Positions 12,762 through 22,480 of a DNA stretch of 64,000 bases are shown one piece after another (position 1 is the first letter of the stretch; every line of letters begins with the position of its first letter). The stretch is from Cokeromyces recurvatus (Eukaryota; Mucoromycota; Mucoromycetes; Mucorales; Mucoraceae). The DNA is taken from assembly GCF_025118155.1 (NCBI RefSeq), contig NW_026251421.1, forward strand, positions 183,116 through 247,115, written 5' to 3'. The position numbers and the translations under genes are program-made. The notes under the pieces are model-generated. The model had not been told where the DNA came from and did not search any database. It saw only the letters and a program-made list of their open reading frames with translations.

Positions 12762-14070
12762 ATGACATCCCCTTTCTCCTATTTTATTGTCATTTATGCT
12801 GATACCCATCAATTATTGGTCGAGGCTGTACCAAAACTGACTCATAAAAAAAACTATACGACTTTGCTGCTTTAATTGTTGGTCAAGGAAAGAATGCTGA
12901 TGCCGAGATCACTGAAGCTTTCTTACAATTTAGTAATGACATGGGAGAAGATTTTAATAGGTAACAACAGTTCCCCAACATTCAGTATAGCACACTAATC
13001 TCAATAGTCATGCATAGCTTTGAGACGCTCATAGAGAATCATGTTGGAACCAACTTCAAACCAAAAACGTTGCGCTATCTCTTTACGAGGCTTTCTGACA
13101 CAACTGAATTTCCAGACCTCCCTTTCCGAACTGGTGTCAAACGCGACCTAGCTGAGCAGGTATACAATGCTATTTGTACCAATCAAGAAGTAATTTACCC
13201 TGCTAATATGGAAGTTGCCGACACTCACAAAACCTCAATCAACAACAATCTTATTGATGAATGCCGCCAAAGATTACATGGCTTGAACCTAACTGATACA
13301 AATTACTATGCTATACCTCACTTGTATTTGCCGTGGTTATACCATGTTTTAGAAAGAATGGAGCAGCAAGTCATCATTTGTGAGCCAATGTTGACGCACG
13401 CCGTCTGATTTCTAATACATCATCAACAAGGACGTGTAAATGAGACCTGTTCAATGAAGCTTTGCGTTATATATTTCGGAACTTTGAGGCAATTAGAGGC
13501 TATTACACAACCGGATTGAAAAAGCTCAAATATTACAGCTATAGAAACAAGCAAAAAGTATTGACCGAAATGTATAAACGGTTGTTTACAGGTAGCAGAA
13601 AATACCAAGAAGGCAATCCTGATATACAACAAGCAAATCAGCAAAAGTGGAAACCATTAGCCCCTAGTGACAATGCCGGTGAAGCTGGAAAGCCTACTGT
13701 AGTGGCGTTTCGTTCTGCTCAGTTCAGTGAGCTTCGTGGGAATGTACCTTCTCCAACAAAGGTATTCAGAAAAGCCCTGCTAAATTATGTCAAATCAACC
13801 AGACGCAATCAGCCAAATTCAAGAAAGTACATCGTTATGATTGATGAGTATTTCACAAGTCAAATATGTCCCAGATGTCATACAAGAAGTACTTCCAACC
13901 AACGTGATAACTCCAATATGATGATCCATCCAGTTCTCAACTGTCAAACTTGTAATACTCGATGGAACAGAGATCACATGGCGAGTCTCAACATACGCTC
14001 TATCTTTTTGTATATGGCTGCCAACGACAACAATCGACCTGAAGAGTTTCGACAGGGTAAGCTATCTTGA
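12762..14070 (+). pseudogene. Fanzor RNA-guided nuclease-like protein (eukaryotic TnpB homologue), broken
   Basis: Reading begins at ATG 12762 (MTSPFSYF..) and is broken at least three times. The first break is a frame change at the A8 run 12846-12853. The second is an in-frame TAA at 12962-12964. The third is a frame break with apparent loss of sequence between the TGA at 13406 and about 13444. The open parts are 13010-13408 (N-terminal helical region) and about 13444-14070. The latter has the TnpB/Fanzor C-terminal signature: GNVPSPTKVFRKAL, then IVMIDEYFTSQICPRCH, a CQTC second half of the zinc ribbon, and WNRDHMASLNI holding the RuvC-III aspartate. The glutamate of IDEY sits where Fanzors are reported to keep a relocated catalytic glutamate. 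The RuvC-I GIDPG-type motif is not found and probably lay in the lost segment. Family function is RNA-guided DNA cleavage that helps transposon maintenance; this copy is presumably inactive. Confidence 0.8.
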
Positions 14071-14212
14071 TATTAATATAGATTTCATTACTTCATATAC
14101 TAACAACAATATTATTATTTGTGGAAAAATAGCCTGAACAATTGAATAACATTATGTCCTGTATAGCAGCAAGACACCCTATATTTACAGGTAAGTTGAC
14201 CTATTGAATAAA

Positions 14213-14346
14213 AGTTTTCATTCACCCAAAAATTAAAAGTATCTTCATATGTCCCATTTCCGTATCGCTGTCCTACTTTCGTGTCTCTGTCCCAATTCAA
14301 TTTTGAAACGACCAAATTTTTTCTCATTGGCCCAACCTAGTTTCTT
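14213..14346 (-). repeat. Right terminal inverted repeat of the Fanzor element
   Basis: Reverse complement matches 12044-12178, including the outer AAGAAACTAGGTTGGG edge, the central ATGAGAAAAAATTTG and GTCGTTTCAAA blocks, and the iterated GGGACA..GATAC units. It starts about 140 bp after the Fanzor stop. Confidence 0.85.
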
Positions 14347-14948
14347 CAACTGTAGGAAGAACACAAGTGAAACTATAAAATATATTGAAGAAAAATGGGC
14401 TTGGCTATATTAAAAATATACTTTTTTTTATTTTTATTTTTATACACATATTAATTCGATCCTATTAAACTTTTATAATTTCCATCTTTTTTTAGCAAGT
14501 CTTTTTTTTTTCTTTTTTTTTTAATAAACTATACATATTATTATCGTAGTCCTACTGGAATTTGTACAGCCTCTTTTTTTTTTATCGTTATTTATGTTTA
14601 TTTTTATTTTTTTTTGCGGATATAAAATGTTTTGAAAGTCAAAACCACGAAAACCACTTGTAATAACGATTGACATGTCGCACAATAAACTAAAATTAAA
14701 AGGAACCTCTACTTTTATTTTCATTTATTTTCTTCTTGTTTATCTTTATTTTTAAAAGGTAGGTTTAAAAAAAAAAGCGTGTCTATACATGTTAAGGGGA
14801 TTAAAGTGATAGCTTCTATTTTTTATACAAAATAATATGTGGAGAAATTATTATTATTATTATTGTTATTTTAAAGAACAGCTTTTTATTTTATTTTATT
14901 TTATTTTATTATTGTTTGTATTGTCTCATTTCAACATTTAAACTGTAG
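14347..14948. other. Intergenic region upstream of the sphingolipid methyltransferase
   Basis: AT-rich promoter-side DNA with T runs and four TTTTA repeats (14886-14910). No coding potential supported. Confidence 0.5.
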
Positions 14949-16535
14949 ATGACAAATTCGTTTAAACCGACAACTTGGGCTAGTATTCATAATGCTACGT
15001 TGCCTGCTGAAGGAGCAGGTAATCAAACATTTGATAATCGTATCTTGGTAGGTGCTGCATTAGGTATCCCTGCTTTTTTAGCCTTCAGTTTAGGACTTCC
15101 ATTTTGGGCTTTCTTAGTTTTAACAGTAGTCCTCTTTTTACCTATCTTGGCTTGCACTCTTTATTTATTTTCACGTTTTGCTCCTCGTTATCGTAATTCT
15201 ATTCCACTTCCTGGTAAACCTATTGAACATTATTTAACCTTCCACGACCCTGAGCTTAAAAACCGATACAGGGGACGTAATAAGATTCCTATGGAAACTT
15301 TCTTTGAAGCTTATTTCGTTGGTAAAGTAGACTTTAACGGAGATCCACTTGAGATCATGGAACTTCGTCATGACTGGGCAGCCTTCCAATTCACATATGG
15401 TCAATTCAAGTTCTTTTTAACTCAATGGTTACCTGAAACCTTTTGGCACTCTCGCGAACAAGACGAAAATCAAGTCCGTGATCATTATGATCGTGGTAAT
15501 GACTTTTATGAAGCATTTTTAGGTCCTCTTATGGTATATACCTCAGGTATCATCTCTGACCCCACTAAACGTGAAACATTAGAGGAGATGCAGGAAAATA
15601 AAATGAAATTGATTTGTGAGAAGCTTCATTTGAAGGAAGGTGAACGACATTTGGATATTGGATGTGGATGGGGTACTTTAGTGGCTTATGCTGCTAAGGA
15701 ATACAAGAGTCAATCTACAGGTGTTACATTGGCTCGTAATCAGGTAGCCTTTGGTGAAAACCGTATTAAGGATTGGGGAGTTCAAGACAATGCTAATTTA
15801 CTCTGTATGGATTATCGTGATATTCCCAAGAATCAAAAATACAATAAGATTACGGTAAGATATGATGACTTTTTTTATTTTTGCATTATTTGTATAAATA
15901 TATGTATTTATATCTTTCTTGTTTTATATAGGCAGTAGAAATGGCTGAACATGTTGGTCTTCGTCGTTTCCAAACTTTCCTTCAAGAAATTCGTGAACTT
16001 CTTGAAGATGATGGCCTTTTCTATATGCAAGTTGCTGGTTTAAGAGCTACATGGCAATATGAGGATTTCATTTGGTATATAATTTGATGATATACATATA
16101 TGTATAAGAAGCTAATTATTATTTATTTATTTTATTTTCATTTTTATTTTTTTTTTATTCTCTTTTTATAATAGGGGTCTTTTTATGGCCAAGTATATTT
16201 TCCCTGGTGCTGATGCTTCCACTCCCTTATATTGGTACATTAAACAATTAGAAACTGCTGGTTTTGAAATTCACAATGTAGATACAGTAGGCGTTCATTA
16301 TTCCGCCACACTTGAAAGATGGTATGAAAACTGGATGAAAAATAAGGATGCCATGAAGGCTAAATATGGAGAAAAGTTAGTTCGTATTTGGGAAATTTTC
16401 CTTTCTTGGTCTGTCATTTCTTCACGTCAAGGTAGTGCCACTTGTTTCCAAATTACTGCTAACAAGAATCGTAATTCATTTGACCGTGCTGCTTTAATTT
16501 GTAACCGTACTAATCCTACTGCTTGGACCAAATAA
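14949..16535 (+). CDS. Sphingolipid C9-methyltransferase (cyclopropane-fatty-acid synthase family)
   Basis: Exons 14949-15854, 15932-16074 and 16175-16535 join in frame to 469 residues. The N-terminus has two adjacent hydrophobic segments (about residues 33-50 and 53-75) that anchor it in the ER. A CFA-synthase-like domain follows, with a YDRGNDFYEAFLG motif, the S-adenosylmethionine loop LDIGCGWGTL, and VEMAEHVG in the substrate-facing part. Length and the double membrane anchor fit fungal sphingolipid C9-methyltransferases, which methylate C9 of the 4,8-diene long-chain base of glucosylceramide. Bacterial CFA synthases lack the anchor and are shorter. The protein is needed for fungal glucosylceramide structure and, in studied species, for growth and virulence. 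The gene starts about 600 bp after the Fanzor element and is intact. Confidence 0.9.
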
Positions 16536-17472
16536 ATTGATATCCATCAAATCAACGCTTTTTTTTTTTCTTTGGACTCGGTTAAAACATTGTTATGAAA
16601 AGGAAAAAAGAAAAAGAAAAACTGTTCAAATTTTTTAAATAAAAAAAAAAAATAGATAAATTATAATACCTTTTTCGAGCTCTCTTTATTAAAAGTTGAG
16701 TAATGTATACACTTGGATTATTATTCAGTACTCTTAACAACTCAATCTTTTTTACAGGAAACAGCAAAGGTTATATAAAGCACAATACAGCAATATTAAT
16801 TATGTTAAAATTTAGTAAACTTCAGCTTGATTTTCAACATCCTGATATGACTATGTTTGTTAAAGTATTGAAGTAATAGTTGCATGGTAATTGACAGGAA
16901 AGAGGCTTTGTGTGTGTGTATGTATGTCTCTTAAAGACTTTCTTAGATAAAAATACATTTCAAAAGTAGGTTAATACATAGGTAGTAAATAGTCCATTAA
17001 GAAGATTATTCTTATTGTTCGCGACACTATCTTTTTTTTTTATTTTCTTTATATATACATATATACATGAATATTTATATGTTTTCCGTTATTCATTCTT
17101 ATTCGACTTTCTCTTACATAACCCTATAGTCTCGTATTTCTTTAACTTTGATGATTTATTAAATATTTCATATATGCATATACATATTTTTTGGAGGACT
17201 GCTTGTAATAATAATCATTAGATTCTTTAGAATACTAATTGTACTTCAAATCTATTTTTCTACTCATAATTAAGAAGAATTGCTAAAAATGATGATTAAA
17301 GGATAATACAAAATATTATCTTTTCCAAGAATATGAATCAGGTTATTATACTCAGTAGTGAAAAAAAAAACCTATTAAATCGAACATGTTATACAGACAT
17401 TATACTCCATGAAAATAACAGTAGTTTTTATTATTATTATTATTATTATTAGACAAAACTAGATATGTATAT
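16536..17472. other. Convergent 3' flank between methyltransferase and WD40 gene
   Basis: About 940 bp of AT-rich DNA with poly-A/T runs and a TTA repeat (17430-17450). I see no gene. Confidence 0.5.
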
Positions 17473-18583
17473 TTAAACAGTCCAAACAAAGATAGTGTTA
17501 TCATTGTTCACAGCTACAATCGTGCTAGTATCACTAGAATACGTTAAATCTCGAATGAGTTCAGCAGATGAAGGATGTGATAAAATCTAGTAGAAATAGA
17601 GTAGAGTAAATATCAAGGAAATATAAATATTTAAAATGATCAATAACTCACTCTTGTTGGTGGAAACTGTTCTTTGCTGTTATCAGGTAATGTTTTACTC
17701 TTTTTACCATCACCAATGTTATAAATGCGGATTTGACCATCATAGTCACCTGCAATCAATACCTTTTGCCCCACTGCTACCAAGTCAATATAATTTGTAC
17801 ATTCTATTCATAGTTTATATCATATATTACCTTTTTCAATTACTTTATATTTTAAACCTGTACATTCAGCAGACTCGGGCCATTCTAAGGATATGTCAAT
17901 ACTAGCATCATCCTTTGTACTCTTTTTAGGATCCCATATAATTATTTCCATATCATCTGAAGCACGAGAAACTAATTTTAAAAGCAATAAAATAGTGTGT
18001 GTGTGTATAAAATAAATAAATAAAAAAAAAGTAGTTGAAAAAGTGTTATTATTATCTTACCTATCTTATTATATAAATGATGCTTTTCATTTCCATCTTG
18101 GCCTAATATACAAATATCATCAAGGTATCCTTCGTGCCATTCGTCACCTGTAGGGTATACCGTCATAGGTGATAAACTTGCAATTGCACCACCAGATGCC
18201 CATTTATCTCCATTCTCAGACGCTTCTTTGTCTCTAAACTCTTGTGTCTTGGCTTTGAATGCTTGGATATGTCTTTTAGTGATCGTGTATCGTATTAAAT
18301 CGCCATTATCACACCCTACCATAAGGGTAGAAAGGTCATGTGAGATACTTATTGAAGTTGGGTTGCCTAATCGTTGAGGAATATTAAACCTTGCCAAACA
18401 GCTTTTTTTTTTAATAAAGAAAAAGGATCAAAAGTTAGTATTTTGCCAAAGCATAAATTAATATTAACTTACGCAGAGTCATCTGTTTTACTTGTAGGTG
18501 ATCCAATATCCCATAAACGAACAGTTCGATCAGCCGATGCGCCTGATAAATGTAAAATAAGTCAATATTTTCTCCTATATAAC

Positions 18584-18618
<35 letters not shown>

Positions 18619-19800
18619 TTATGTGAGTGTGTTTTCTTATACTTTACTAAATAACCATCGAGGTTCAGCTTTAGCAAATGTTAAGGCTAAAACAGCCTTA
18701 CGATGTCCAAATAGATAACGATAACATTCATTTTGCAAAGGATTTAATAATTTGATAGAACCCAATCGACCTGCTACTGCCAATATATTGCAGCCAGGAT
18801 CATCCTCTGTCGCTTGTTCATTCAATAATTCCTTACCCTGCAATGTAGTCCAAGACATACAATAAAAGACTTCTTGCATTTCTGAATGTGTGTATTTTTT
18901 TATATAACGTCCTTGTTCTGTATCCAAAAAGAGAACGCTATAAGAGCCTGCAATGGCTACAGTTTGTGTTGATATATCGTCACTATGTCGAATAGGTTCA
19001 AATTCACAACACCAAATATCTTTACTATCCTCTAAATCTCCTTTCTCTCTTACTGGTATGTTGATCTCAGTATGACCCTTTATTACAAGCTTTAGTTGAT
19101 AAATAGCATCTTTTTTTTTTTTTTATAAAAAAAATAGGTTTGTTAATTAAGCATGTCAACTATCTGTTATGTGTATAGGCTAGGTACCTAATATGGGTAA
19201 TGATTGACGTTTCATGATCTTTTTTGATGTCTCTGATCTTGCCTCATCTGTAGTACGTTTCCGTCTTTGTACAGTTGTTGTATTTGGAGTTCGACCTCTC
19301 TTTTTAGGTTTAGCAGTTTCATCACTCGTTGTTATATCTTTGGCATTCACATTTGATTGAGGTCTTAATAACTGGGATAATGGTATTGAATCAGTTGATG
19401 CTGTGCTGGATCCTGAATGATAATTGGATTTATTTGGTGGTAAAAGATTTTCATACATGTCACGGACCAACATTTTCTTGGAACTTGAAGTACTTTCAAT
19501 CGATGACTCTCTATTCTTAATAACTGGAGAAGAAGAAAATCGAGCATTAGCAGGATTAGGAAGCTTTGTTGAAGTTGTATTAGATATGGATGGACTAGCA
19601 GATCTTATTGTTGTTACATCATCATGTGCACGATTAGGAATACTTGGTAAAGTATTAGATGCTGGCATGCTACGAGCACGATTAGGAGTTCTCGGTGATG
19701 TATTAGGCTGCTTCTTAGGTCTGCCTCGTGTAGCTGTTTTAGTTGTGGAAGAAGAAGAAGAGCTTGCTCCTAAAAGCGCTTTTGTATATGTCCAACCCAT
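17473..19800 (-). CDS. WD40-repeat chromatin protein, EED/LRWD1-like, with AT-hook
   Basis: Seven reverse-strand exons join in frame: 19800-19188, 19109-18648, 18542-18473, 18401-18061, 17971-17831, 17803-17652 and 17586-17473 (630 residues). The first ~205 residues are Ser/Thr/Pro-rich and basic, with an AT-hook-like GRPKKQ near residue 28 and a second basic patch (KPKKRGRTP). The rest is a WD40 propeller. Its segment FYCMSWTTL...ILAVAGRLGSIKLLNP..GHRKAVLALTF, followed by SASADRTVRLWDI, strongly resembles EED (the histone-mark reader of PRC2). It also resembles the propeller of LRWD1/ORCA. No leucine-rich repeats are visible. A disordered DNA-binding-like N-terminus plus an EED-like propeller suggests a chromatin or replication-origin role. 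Which of these two families it belongs to is unresolved. Confidence 0.7.
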
Positions 19801-19901
19801 TTAAGAATTTTTTTTTTTATATTTATACAATAAATGATTAAAAAAAAGGAAGTAAGTGAATATTTTTTTTCCATAAAATTTATCATCATTGACAACAATA
19901 A

Positions 19902-19934
<33 letters not shown>

Positions 19935-19989
19935 TTCACAGCTTTTACAAATAAATTTTTATTAAAGTTATTTTTATATACTTTGCAAT

Positions 19990-20960
19990 TTATCCTTCCC
20001 AATGAACTAAAGTAATAAATTGTTAGTTATGAAAATAAAGAGATCATTCATACTTACCTGGTAATTCATTTCCGGGAATAAACTTTCTTTCTACGCCATC
20101 TTTTGTAATAACTGCCAAACGAATAACACCACCAGAAGATCCATCACGAGACATTGCTAATGCCAAAGCTATTTCTCATAATAATAAGTTTCTAAAATTC
20201 ATATACTTTTTTTTTTTATGAAACTTACAATTCTTGACAAAGTTTTCACATTCTTCACGTGTCATGTCATCCTTATAATTAGCATCACAATAACCGTAAA
20301 TATAAGTTGATCCAGAACCTAATATATGTATGTCATATATGTATATATAAGTAAATTTTATCATAACAATATGTATATATAAAAGTTACCTCCAATGGCA
20401 AAAGGTGCTTTATGTAGAGAACCACCAAGAGGAATATTATATACTGAAGGTCCATCCTTCTTATCCCAACCAGCAACAATAATACCAGCTGTTAAATTAT
20501 CTTTATTTTGATAACATAATTCTTGGAATAAAGCTGAAGCTGTACGAACTGTAGGTGCTTCATTTTCCTGAACACTTTTTTTTTTGTTTTAAAAAAAAAA
20601 AAAAAAAGTTGAATAATGAATACAGTGAAAATCAACATTCATCCATGGACTAAAACACACTTACGTGTACATTTGAAGATAATAATGAACAATATCAGCA
20701 ATAGCTTGTGTATCTGCAGCAGATCCAGATCGACAACAGTAAATAGTGTCATGAACTTTAGTTAATTTATCTGTAACTCTGTTAGCAATGTAGGCGCCTG
20801 TTGTTGTACGTGAATCAGCACCGAGAATGACACCGTCTTTATAAGCTACTGCCATAATGGAAGTCTATTTATAAAATAACAAAGTCAATTACTTTGATTG
20901 AATCAAATTGTTATAAATTGACATTACACCAAGATTAACTTCTCCTTTCTTCAAACTCAT
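19990..20960 (-). CDS. PRE3: 20S proteasome subunit beta-1 (caspase-like, PSMB6/Pre3)
   Basis: Six reverse-strand exons join in frame: 20960-20928, 20864-20665, 20574-20390, 20318-20229, 20168-20058 and 20006-19990 (211 residues). The propeptide is very short ([11 protein letters not shown]) and exon 1 ends exactly before the catalytic threonine of the mature chain, [19 protein letters not shown]. The active-site lysine lies in TDKLTKV, and [11 protein letters not shown] and [11 protein letters not shown] are standard beta-1 sequence. The last coding exon is only 17 nt (ending HWEG). The subunit autoprocesses at Gly-Thr and cleaves after acidic residues. Placement of the first intron (GT at 20927) was decided by the need to place Gly before Thr1. 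Confidence 0.95.
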
Positions 20961-21499
20961 TATGTGTATTTTATGTTATTTTTATATAATAAAGAGAGAT
21001 TGAAATCTTTATATATCAATATGCCTTCAATTCCCAATTATATTTTGTAACTTTTTTTTTTTTTTTCTGTAACTTGTAAATCCGCTTTAAGATTACGCGT
21101 TTTTTTTTTCTTTACCGGAATAAACTGATGACATCAAGTTAGGAATTTTTATAATTCCGTCACCTTTTTTTTTTTTAATTGGAAAGCATTGTAAAAGCAA
21201 TACGCTTATTTTATTTGTTAATAAAATTTAAACTCAATGAGCACTCTGATAAGCATATATGGGGGAAGTTCTTTCCTTCCTTTTTTTTTTCCAATTTTTT
21301 GGCAGTGAGCATGTAGCAATAAAACGTGTTGTATTGTCCGAGCTAGCTATAAAGATGTTATAAGAATAAAAATTCACCTAAAGGACAAGGGAAAGAGAAA
21401 GAAAGAGAAAAAAGTAAAATAATAGATATAAGATAATAAGGAAAAAGAGATAGAATGAAAAGGAAAGGAAACTAGGCCAGAGTAACCAGAGAGAGAGAC
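20961..21499. other. Upstream flank of proteasome beta-1 gene
   Basis: Contains the promoter side of the proteasome gene and a purine-rich AGAAAG/GAGA stretch at 21380-21505. No further gene supported. Confidence 0.45.
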
Positions 21500-22079
21500 T
21501 CACACTATTTCTTGAGTAACCAGCTCAACAGGAGGAGGAAAGTCATCATGGAAATAATGATCCAATTCATGTAAAATGGTGCAAAGGATAGGCCAGAGAA
21601 TAAACCAGCTAAGGTAATCAGAGTTACGACGGGGTTTACGCCTTGGAAGAGCGAGCATATTGAGAAGAAAGGATCTTAGGTCATCAACTGTGAAAGGGAA
21701 ATACAAGCGTTTGTGAATGTAAATGTTTATGCTACAGTATTTTCGAGTGAAATTGAGATTAGTAAGAAGTTTTAGATCAAAAAAAAAAAAATAATACCTG
21801 TAAAAATCTGAATTTTTCCGTTAAGAAGAAAAAAAAACCCCCTCTCTCTGTATTCGAGACGGTGATATAACAACATAAATTACTGGACTTGACAAAAAAG
21901 TAAAAGGACGACCGCGCCCACTGATTACTTGTAGTGAAATTGTAAAAATATTGTTTTTTTCTTTTGGAAGCACTCACATCAGGTTGCCATATCATTCCCC
22001 CACAACTTTGACAAGCGAGAATACTATGTAAATCTATGGTAGCTTGAGTGAAAAGTGTTTTGCTGCAAAAATGGCACGT
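21500..22079 (-). CDS. Small zinc-ribbon-like hypothetical protein (partial model)
   Basis: Two reverse-strand exons can be joined: 22079-21974 and 21687-21500. They give a C-x2-C (TCHFC) ... C-x2-C (ACQSCGG) zinc-ribbon-like motif, a basic LPRRKPRRN, an aromatic hydrophobic stretch (WFILWPILCTILH) and an acidic/proline end before a TGA. The donor used (GTGCTTCC) is weak and the true first exon is not identified. An in-frame candidate around 22190-22235 contains another Cys. I do not recognise the family. It could be a real short gene or a decayed one. Confidence 0.3.
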
Positions 22080-22480
22080 CTAAATCGGAAAAAAAAAGAG
22101 CATTTACATAGTAGCTCTAACATATAAACTATGATAGATCCAAAAAAAAAATGAAAAGATTTTATTCCAAAACTTAATTCGAACAGACGAGTTTGTTGCA
22201 AATGTTGTTGCTGCTACCAAAGCTTTGCATTCTGTCAAATCTAATACATGTCAAGATATTTGATATACAATTGTTGTCTGAATCAATACACAGACAGACA
22301 GACAGAGAGACAGAAAAATATACTACTTATTTTTATACTGATTTTACTTTTCTATTTGAGCGTGTTCTTCTTCTCTAAATATGACGGAGTACAAAAAAAT
22401 ATGCTTTTTAATGTGTAACAAAAGTGAATTTCACTCTTCTTTTTCATTTACAAATTCATACCCACAATACAACACAATAA
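22080..22480. other. Spacer upstream of the TGFBRAP1-like gene
   Basis: May contain the missing first exon of the zinc-ribbon ORF on the reverse strand and the promoter of the forward gene. Includes a CAGACAGACAGA microsatellite at about 22290-22315. Confidence 0.4.

Larger units (their letters stand above)
12044..14346 (+). mobile_element. Fanzor-encoding transposable element with long terminal inverted repeats
   Basis: The two ends are imperfect inverted copies of each other over about 135 bp, each beginning AAGAAACTAGGTTGGG at the outer edge (left end read forward, right end read as reverse complement). Between them lies one gene, a broken Fanzor (TnpB-like RuvC protein) at 12762-14070 in the same orientation. 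No DDE or serine transposase is present, so the element would depend on a transposase in trans. Flanking direct repeats are not convincing (at most a CA dinucleotide on both sides). Length is about 2.3 kb. Confidence 0.85.

Noticed and set aside
12960..12990. 30-nt intron (GTAACA...TATAG) in the Fanzor gene
   Set aside because: It would be far shorter than other introns here and the frame is the same on both sides, so a simple in-frame stop at 12962 is the plainer reading.
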